A model generated the notes under the pieces. That model was not told where the DNA came from. It saw nothing but the letters and a program-made list of their open reading frames with translations, and did no database searches. Below are positions 58,733 to 64,000 of a stretch of DNA of 64,000 nucleotides, in pieces. A program made the translations under genes and the position numbers. Positions within the stretch are counted from its first letter, which is position 1. Every line of letters begins with the position of its first letter. The DNA comes from CAIWHR01 sp963781285 (GTDB lineage Bacteria > Pseudomonadota > Gammaproteobacteria > Burkholderiales > Casimicrobiaceae), in the NCBI GenBank assembly GCA_963781285.1, contig CAWAFI010000008.1, positions 248,001 through 312,000 on the forward strand, given 5' to 3'.

Positions 58733-60514
58733 TCACTTTCCCGTCGTCTTCCGCCGCCGGTCGAGATCGAGGTCGAGGTATTTCCAGTACGACGAGAAAA
58801 TCGGCGCGCTGTACCCCTGGACCCATGGCTGGACGAAGTTGCTCTCCAGCCGGAACGCCACCGGCAACAGCGGCATGTAGGTGCGCGCGACCTCGGTCAT
58901 CTGGCGCGCGGCCACGATCTGCGCGGCGTCGGCGTCGCTGCGCAGGAAATGCTCGATCGCTGAATCGTATTCGGCGAGCTTGAACTGGACGACGTTGACG
59001 CGCTGCGGCTGTTTGCTATGGAGTTGAATGAGCTCGGCGTAGCCCGACGGTGAGCTCCCGAAACCGCCGTAGTACATCTGAAACTTGCCCTTTTCCAGCG
59101 CCTTGATCATGTCCTGGAACGGTGCCGTGTTGAAATCCATGTGCAGCCCGATCGCATCCATGTTCTTTTTCCACAGCGTCTCGACCTCGCGCGACACCGC
59201 TCCGGTCCGTTGCGACAGTGTCAGGGTGAGCGGCTTGCCGTCCGGCGTGTGGCGGTAGCCACCGTTGTCGACGCTGCGATAGCCGAAGCGATCGAGCAGC
59301 GCCTTGGCGGCGGCCGGGTCGTAGAGCGGCTTCAAGGGCACCGTCGGATCGTGGCCACCGACGCCCGGTGGCACGATCTGGTTCGCCGGTAGCGCCTGCC
59401 CGGCGTACACGACCTTGAGCAGTGCGTCGACGTCGATCCCAAGCGCAATGGCCCGACGCAGCGCGATCCGCTCGTTGCTCATGCCGCCCAGTACCGGGTC
59501 TGCGATGTTGAAATAGAACGCGAACAGAAACGGCTCGGGGAATACGTGGCGCACAATGCCCCGGGCCGCGTACTCGGGCTTGAGCCTGCCGTTCGCGAGC
59601 GGCCGGTTCGCGACTTCGCCGCGCAGCACGACGACATCGAGGCCGCCCTGCTCGAATTGCAAAAGGCGCGGGAGGTCCTCGTCGATGACGGCGATCTCGA
59701 CCACGCCGATCTGCGGCAGGATCTTGCCCTGCATGCTGCGCACCAGCGCCGCGTGCGCAGGATCGCTGCTTTCGGGAAAGCGCACGCCGCGGTAGCCGGG
59801 ATTCGCTTCCAGCACGAGGCGCGAGCCGCGCTTCCACTCGCGCAGCCGAAAGGGTCCGGTGCCTACGGCACGGATGCGGATGTCCTGCCCGGCGGCTTCC
59901 ACGACTTCGTGTGCGGCGGCGGGAACGAATCCCAGCAGGTCGCGGATGTTGGGAAAATTGGGTTCGGTGAGCCGGATCTGCAGCGTGTAGCGGTCCAGCG
60001 CGCGCAGACCCTCGATCGGACGGTCATAGTCGAATTTGCCGCGGACCTGCGCCGCATCGACGACCGGACGCGCACCGATGATGAGGTCCGCAATGATCGG
60101 AGCGCCGCCACGCCGGCCGTTGGGGTCCATCCAGCGCTTGTACGAGTACACGTAATCGTCCGCCGTCAACTCGCGCGGCTTGCCCTTGAAGGCCGGGTCG
60201 TCGGTGAAGTAGATCCCGCGCTTCATCCGGATCGTCCACGTCTTCGCGTCGTCGCTAAGTTCGACCGGACCCGCGGCGGTCAGCGGGGTGAGCTTCGGCG
60301 GCGAGGCGAGGTAATCCCACTCGTAGAGCGGCTCGAAGATCGCCATCAGGACCTGGAAGGACGGGTCGTCGGCGTATTGCTGCGGATCGAGCATGTCGAT
60401 GTCGGGCGAAGCCACGCGCAGGACCTTGGCCGGGTCGGCTGCACCGGCGTTGTCGGCCGCACAGAGGCACGCGAGCACCAGCGTGCCGAGCAGGGGAACG
60501 AAGCGGCGGCGCAT
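58733..60514 (-). CDS. Peptide/nickel-type ABC substrate-binding protein
   Basis: A 593-residue periplasmic binding protein of family 5 (DppA/OppA class). Signal peptide FVPLLGTLVLACLCAADNAG; VLRVASPDIDMLDPQQYADD at the mature start, TWTIRMKRGIYFTDDPAFKG, the family signature region AVGTGPFRLREWKRGSRLVL, GMSNERIALRRAIALGIDVD and DMIKALEKGKFQMYYGGFGS. No permease or ATPase genes adjoin, so it may use permeases encoded elsewhere. It follows the DUF2721 gene by 7 bases and precedes the exported methyltransferase by 10, so the three are likely one mRNA. Confidence 0.9.
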   Translation of the reverse strand: MRRRFVPLLGTLVLACLCAADNAGAADPAKVLRVASPDIDMLDPQQYADDPSFQVLMAIFEPLYEWDYLASPPKLTPLTAAGPVELSDDAKTWTIRMKRGIYFTDDPAFKGKPRELTADDYVYSYKRWMDPNGRRGGAPIIADLIIGARPVVDAAQVRGKFDYDRPIEGLRALDRYTLQIRLTEPNFPNIRDLLGFVPAAAHEVVEAAGQDIRIRAVGTGPFRLREWKRGSRLVLEANPGYRGVRFPESSDPAHAALVRSMQGKILPQIGVVEIAVIDEDLPRLLQFEQGGLDVVVLRGEVANRPLANGRLKPEYAARGIVRHVFPEPFLFAFYFNIADPVLGGMSNERIALRRAIALGIDVDALLKVVYAGQALPANQIVPPGVGGHDPTVPLKPLYDPAAAKALLDRFGYRSVDNGGYRHTPDGKPLTLTLSQRTGAVSREVETLWKKNMDAIGLHMDFNTAPFQDMIKALEKGKFQMYYGGFGSSPSGYAELIQLHSKQPQRVNVVQFKLAEYDSAIEHFLRSDADAAQIVAARQMTEVARTYMPLLPVAFRLESNFVQPWVQGYSAPIFSSYWKYLDLDLDRRRKTTGK

Positions 60515-60521
60515 GTTGCGG

Positions 60522-60986
60522 CTAGACGTTGTCGCTGCCGTCGAACCGGGCCATGTCGATGCGCAACATGTGCGTTGCGAGATAGACCTCGCGCAGGAAC
60601 GAGAAGAGGCCGCCGATCAGGGCGAACATGGCGCACACGAAGAGCACGCCCGCGACCCATTTGAGATTGGCCGCAAAGAACTCCTCGACGAACAGCGTGA
60701 CGATCACGATGCACACGAGCAGCGCCGCCCCGGCGCAGAAGTTGATCGACCAGCTCGCCAGCGTGCGCCGGCGCTCGAGATCGACGATTTCCTCGCGCGC
60801 CGCGCTCCTTGCCGGTCCATCCATCTCCTTCCAGGTCTTTTCGATCATGCGTGCGCGATCGATGACACGGGCGAGGCGATTCGTCATCACGCCCAGCATC
60901 GCGGCGATGCCGGTCAACAGAAAGACTGGCGCGATGGCGAGCTGGATCGCGTGGGCGATGACAGGCAGGTCCTGGGTTGTCGGCAT
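60522..60986 (-). CDS. DUF2721-family membrane protein
   Basis: A 154-residue inner-membrane protein: first helix IQLAIAPVFLLTGIAAMLGV, then the charged DUF2721 segment VMTNRLARVIDRARMIEKTW, two further helices (FCAGAALLVCIVIVTLFVEE and WVAGVLFVCAMFALIGGLFS), ending with FLREVYLATHMLRID. Function unknown. ATG60986 starts the conserved part; the open frame upstream is not protein-like. Confidence 0.9.
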   Translation of the reverse strand: MPTTQDLPVIAHAIQLAIAPVFLLTGIAAMLGVMTNRLARVIDRARMIEKTWKEMDGPARSAAREEIVDLERRRTLASWSINFCAGAALLVCIVIVTLFVEEFFAANLKWVAGVLFVCAMFALIGGLFSFLREVYLATHMLRIDMARFDGSDNV

Positions 60987-61096
60987 TGCAGTGGATCCCC
61001 GCAGTTGTTGAACGGGCGTCGCGGTGGCCGACGCCGACGTTCGCATCGCCTCATTCGCGCGCGACCGTGCCATCGCCCCATCGAGATGGTGACGCG

Positions 61097-61495
61097 TTAC
61101 TCCGCCAACCGGATCGGCTGGCCGTGCGGCGTCCGGCGCGCGGCTTCCACCCATTCCTGCCGCCGCGCGACGAGCCGCGACTCCATGACCAGACCCTTGT
61201 CTACGGCGATGCGCTCCAGTGCGGTCAGCCAATGGCGATAGTAGTCCTCGCCGGTGTCGTGCACGCCGCGGGTACGCAATTCGCCGATCACCACGGCCAG
61301 CGTTTGCGCCCATGCCTGCCAACTGAATACGCCGCGCTCGTGCAAGGCGAGCGTCAGCGCGAATGCCTGCGCTTCCCAGGGCGCCTTGAACACGGGGCCG
61401 TCCGCATCGCGGGGCAGGTCGGGCAATGCGGCCTGCAATGCAGGCAATGCCCGCGCACCGGTTGCGGGACCGGCGCCACTCGGGAGAGCCGTCAC
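61097..61495 (-). CDS. Nitrile hydratase accessory protein (activator)
   Basis: A 132-residue protein resembling the small activator/beta-like chaperones of cobalt nitrile hydratases: LPALQAALPDLPRDADGPVF, FKAPWEAQAFALTLALHERG, FSWQAWAQTLAVVIGELRTR and HDTGEDYYRHWLTALERIAV. Those proteins escort cobalt and the modified alpha subunit into the enzyme. The start is GTG61495, one base after the beta-subunit stop, so it is the third gene of the nitrile hydratase operon. It shares the W-EAQAFALTLAL pattern with the N-terminal part of the beta subunit, as the family does. Confidence 0.88.
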   Translation of the reverse strand: MTALPSGAGPATGARALPALQAALPDLPRDADGPVFKAPWEAQAFALTLALHERGVFSWQAWAQTLAVVIGELRTRGVHDTGEDYYRHWLTALERIAVDKGLVMESRLVARRQEWVEAARRTPHGQPIRLAE

Positions 61496-61496
61496 C

Positions 61497-62153
61497 TCAG
61501 CGTGCCTCCAGATAGGATTCCCAGCAGTCGACGTGCACGGCAGTCGCCGTCGTGTCGCGGCCCCAAAGGTCGCGCGCCTCGAAGCGCACGGCATAGAGCC
61601 ATTGCGGGGCTTCACCGCGGCCGCACGCGTTCGTATCGGGAAACACGTGCACGCCGTGGACCTTGACGATGATCCCTGGCTTGCCGCGGCAATAGCGCGG
61701 CAGCCGCGTGTGCGTAGAGGGATTCAGCAGTCGCGTGCGCACGCCATCGCCGACGGCGAAGCGCGCAGGGCCGGTCGCCGGTCGTGCGGTCGAACTGCCG
61801 CAGGAGAGCACCACAGCGACGCGTTCCGCGGTCAGCGCGATCAATCCGGTCGCAGGCGGCGCATGCGGGCGTCCATCCGCGATCTCCGCGGCCGACACCA
61901 GATCGCGCTCCTGCAGCAGCTTGATCAAGCCATCGAGCCAGATCCGGTAGTAGCTGCTCGCGAGGTATTGTGCCGGCGGCAGGCTCTCGCGCGCCGCCCG
62001 CGATTGGTCGAGATTCCACCGGCCCATCGCGCCCATCGCCAGGGTCAGCGCAAACACGCGGCGCTCCCATGGATGGTGGAACCACGGCTCCCCCGCCTCG
62101 GGCAGGACCGGTCCGAAGTTCTGCAGCCCGCCCATGTCGTGCACGCCGTTCAC
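61497..62153 (-). CDS. nthB: Nitrile hydratase beta subunit
   Basis: A 218-residue subunit. The N-terminus NGVHDMGGLQNFGPVLPEAG is diagnostic, followed by FHHPWERRVFALTLAMGAMG and ASSYYRIWLDGLIKLLQERD. The C-terminal SH3-like barrel has FAVGDGVRTRLLNPSTHTRL, KPGIIVKVHGVHVFPDTNAC and VHVDCWESYLEAR. With the alpha subunit it hydrates nitriles to amides. The start is GTG62153, overlapping the alpha stop by GTGA. Confidence 0.95.
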   Translation of the reverse strand: MNGVHDMGGLQNFGPVLPEAGEPWFHHPWERRVFALTLAMGAMGRWNLDQSRAARESLPPAQYLASSYYRIWLDGLIKLLQERDLVSAAEIADGRPHAPPATGLIALTAERVAVVLSCGSSTARPATGPARFAVGDGVRTRLLNPSTHTRLPRYCRGKPGIIVKVHGVHVFPDTNACGRGEAPQWLYAVRFEARDLWGRDTTATAVHVDCWESYLEAR

Positions 62154-62815
62154 GATGACGTCTGCCCGGCTTGCGCCGGCGTTTTCGGCAAGCCCGTGCC
62201 GATCATCGAATCGCGCGTGACCAGCATCGCGAGCTCTTCTTCGCTCCAGCCGTCGGTGCCGGGCGGCCGTTCCGGCACGACCAGATAGCGGATCTCGGCA
62301 GTCGAATCCCAAACCCGGAGCTCGACGTCGTCGGGCAGCGTCACGCCGAAATCCGCCAGTACCCCGCGCGGATCGATGACGGCGCGCGAGCGATAGGGAG
62401 CGGACTTGTACCAGACGGGCGGCAAGCCGAGCACTGGCCACGGGTAGCACGAGCACAGCGTGCAGACCACCATGTTGTGCACGCGCGGGGTGTTCTCGAG
62501 GGCGACCATGTGCTCGCCCTGGCGCCCGCTGTAGCCAAGCGATGCAATTGCCGCGGTCGCATCCGCGAAAAGCCATGTGCGGTAGTCCGCGTTCGCCCAA
62601 GCCTTGGCGACGACCCGCGCCCCGTTGTGCGGTCCGACCTTCGTTTCGTAGGTCTCGATCAGGGCATCAAGGGCCTTCGGGTCGACATAGCCCTTGTCGA
62701 CCAGCAGCGATTCGAGCGCGCGCACCCGTACGTCCATCTCGGAAAGCTCGACGCCGCCGTGACTGTGTTCGTCGTCGTGGGCGCGAGGATCCTCGCGCGG
62801 TGGTGTCCGGCTCAC
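62150..62815 (-). CDS. nthA: Nitrile hydratase alpha subunit, cobalt type
   Basis: A 221-residue catalytic subunit. The metal claw VCTLCSCYPWPVLG (Cys118, Cys121, Ser122, Cys123) with Thr at the second position is the cobalt-type signature (iron enzymes have CSLCSC). Other motifs are RVRALESLLVDKGYVDPKAL, KVGPHNGARVVAKAWANADY, LENTPRVHNMVVCT and WDSTAEIRYLVVPERPPGTD. Cys121 and Cys123 would be oxidised post-translationally. The start is GTG62815, giving a His/Asp-rich head (EDPRAHDDEHSHGG) usual in this family; it overlaps the stop of the secreted-protein gene upstream by GTGA. Confidence 0.95.
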   Translation of the reverse strand: MSRTPPREDPRAHDDEHSHGGVELSEMDVRVRALESLLVDKGYVDPKALDALIETYETKVGPHNGARVVAKAWANADYRTWLFADATAAIASLGYSGRQGEHMVALENTPRVHNMVVCTLCSCYPWPVLGLPPVWYKSAPYRSRAVIDPRGVLADFGVTLPDDVELRVWDSTAEIRYLVVPERPPGTDGWSEEELAMLVTRDSMIGTGLPKTPAQAGQTSS

Positions 62816-63312
62816 AGCCGCGGGGTGGTGCGCGGCGAAACCGGCACGGCGTATTGCTGCCGCTCGACCCGCCTGGGCGGCCGCGCTCCCGGCGCATGGC
62901 GGCCGGTGTAAGGGTAGGTCGACAGGAATCCGTAACCGTAGGGGACGTACGCCGCGCCATCCCCGTAGACGCCGAGCGCTTCGTCCGGCAGATACGCCGG
63001 TCGCGCCACGAACCTTTCTTGCAGCGCGGCGCGGCGCTCGTCGGCAATGCGCGCAGCCGCGCTTTGATCCAACAGATCGCGCTGGCGCTGCAGCCAGGCA
63101 ACTGCCGCCGGATCCGCATCGCCGCCACGGATGCTCAACTTTTCGGCGTCCTTGCAAGGCTCATCGGTGTAGAGCACGTTGAGGCTCTGGTCGAAGCACT
63201 TGTAGACTTGCGTCGTCCCCGCCACGCCCATCCCACTTGCAAGAGCGAAAATTGCGAGCGCAAGCGCACGACTTCCGGCGTTGCCGGCCGCATGCGCTGC
63301 CGTTGTGGTCAT
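62812..63312 (-). CDS. Secreted DUF4124-like small protein
   Basis: A 166-residue exported protein. Signal peptide SRALALAIFALASGMGVAGT, then VYKCFDQSLNVLYTDEPCKD, the DUF4124-like pattern in which VYKC and a later Cys form a disulfide. The C-terminal half is Tyr/Pro/Arg-rich (YGDGAAYVPYGYGFLSTYPY). The stop overlaps the nitrile hydratase alpha GTG by GTGA, so the two could be translationally coupled although they act in different compartments. ATG63312 begins the signal region. Confidence 0.8.
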   Translation of the reverse strand: MTTTAAHAAGNAGSRALALAIFALASGMGVAGTTQVYKCFDQSLNVLYTDEPCKDAEKLSIRGGDADPAAVAWLQRQRDLLDQSAAARIADERRAALQERFVARPAYLPDEALGVYGDGAAYVPYGYGFLSTYPYTGRHAPGARPPRRVERQQYAVPVSPRTTPRL

Positions 63313-63524
63313 GTCCCGACGCGTGCTGGAATGGCTTCCAGCCATTCTACCCCCGCCCGGCGAATCGGTGCCGGGCGCTTGTCCGGATGTCGCCAACGCG
63401 CACCGGTGGGGGGGCCGCACTTGCCGAGGCAGGCCGTCACGCGGCAACCGGATCGTAGCGACCGGCCGGGGAATGCCGTGATAATCGCGGTCTGTCCAAT
63501 GCCTTTGCACCACTGACTGGAAAC

Positions 63525-64000
63525 ATGTCCTTCCTGTGGCCCCAAGCGCTCTGGCTGCTGCTGATCGTCCCGGCGCTGGTCGCTGGCTACGTGCTGCTCC
63601 AGCGCCGCAGGACCCGGGCGGCGTTGCACTTCGCCAGCGTGCTGCTGGTTCGCGAAGCGCTGACGAGCGGGCCGCGTTTCCGGCGCCACATACCGCCGCT
63701 GCTCGTTCTGCTGGCGCTGGCCGCATTGATGCTGGCGACCGCGCGCCCGCTCGCGACCATCACCCTGCCGTCGGAGCAGCGGACGATCATACTGGCGATG
63801 GACGTTTCGCGCAGCATGCGGGCCTCCGACATCGAGCCCAGTCGTATCGCCGCCGCGCGCGAGGCCGCGAAGGCTTTCGTCCAGGAGCAGCCGCCGGACG
63901 TGCGCATCGGCATCGTCGCCTTCGCCGGCTCGGCGGCCGTGGTGCAACGGCCCACGCATGATCGCAGCGATCTCGTCACGGCGATCGACCAGCTGCAGTT
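63525..64000 (+). CDS. Second BatA-like VWA protein, cut off by the window
   Basis: ATG63525 opens a frame with no stop before the right edge (158 full codons). MSFLWPQALWLLLIVPALVA and VLLALAALMLATARPL are membrane helices, followed by a VWA domain with MIDAS Asp93-x-Ser95-x-Ser97 (AMDVSRSM). Residue for residue it parallels the VWA protein at 32971-34014, with the MIDAS at identical positions, so the genome has two copies about 30 kb apart. No MoxR or DUF58 gene precedes it here; any partner must lie beyond the window. Confidence 0.88.
   Translation, partial: MSFLWPQALWLLLIVPALVAGYVLLQRRRTRAALHFASVLLVREALTSGPRFRRHIPPLLVLLALAALMLATARPLATITLPSEQRTIILAMDVSRSMRASDIEPSRIAAAREAAKAFVQEQPPDVRIGIVAFAGSAAVVQRPTHDRSDLVTAIDQLQ

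Noticed and set aside
1..64000. Search for CRISPR arrays, tRNA/rRNA genes, transposases or prophage modules
   Set aside because: No regularly spaced repeats, no cloverleaf or rRNA-like sequence and no transposase or phage structural motifs were recognised by eye.

Overview
The window is GC-rich chromosomal DNA from a Proteobacterium, most probably a betaproteobacterium of the Burkholderiales type. This is inferred from two Bug/Ttt tricarboxylate-transporter modules with periplasmic receptors, a TonB-dependent receptor, GC-biased codon use, tight ATGA/GTGA gene overlaps and many signal-peptide small proteins. No rRNA, tRNA, CRISPR array or intact insertion sequence was seen. At least three genes are interrupted by single-base frameshifts, so part of the sequence may carry draft-assembly errors.

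Left end (1-4.2 kb): an accessory-looking stretch. It has a cut-off hypothetical gene, an integron attC-like hairpin, a broken gene remnant, a large HEFGH metallopeptidase with a Cys-rich tail, and a 100-residue orphan next to an inverted repeat with a GTTAGGC core. From 4.2 kb the core genome begins with serC-serA (serine biosynthesis).

6.5-16.6 kb: a signal-responsive locus. A NarL-type response regulator diverges from a run of overlapping genes: two small membrane proteins, a hybrid histidine kinase, a 1369-residue fusion of a GMC flavin oxidoreductase to an alpha/beta hydrolase with a Cys in the nucleophile position, and a PhoD-like phosphatase. A winged-helix plus degenerate nucleotidyltransferase protein faces it.

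16.7-32.7 kb: uptake and 2-hydroxy acid metabolism. It holds a TonB-dependent receptor, a plus-strand tctC-tctB-tctA set, then minus-strand genes for a sugar-phosphate-isomerase-like TIM barrel and a second tctC-tctB-tctA set. These are followed by a class V (serine-glyoxylate type) aminotransferase divergent from a YdiJ-like FAD/Fe-S D-2-hydroxyacid dehydrogenase, a CBS protein and a PhnD-like binding protein.

33-42.7 kb: MoxR-DUF58-VWA genes preceded by an anchored S1C protease; an MFS carrier; a GlsB-like membrane protein overlapping a Tat-exported PhoX-family lipoprotein; and an ArsR regulator with two SRPBCC proteins, whose promoter carries two matching palindromes. 43-50 kb: a frameshifted acetylglutamate-kinase-like gene, a frameshifted transglutaminase lipoprotein, class I aldolase, three tiny genes, and a glutaminase-STAS-cyclic-nucleotide-binding fusion.

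50-64 kb: an alpha/beta hydrolase, a DUF3617 protein, a GNAT protein, a UPF0114 membrane protein, a dead cyclase fragment, a MenA-like prenyltransferase, and a complete biotin-dependent Na+-pump decarboxylase set (carboxyltransferase, OadG-like, biotin carrier, OadB). These are followed by a peptide-type binding protein with an exported methyltransferase, a cobalt-type nitrile hydratase operon, and at the right edge the start of a second BatA-like VWA gene.
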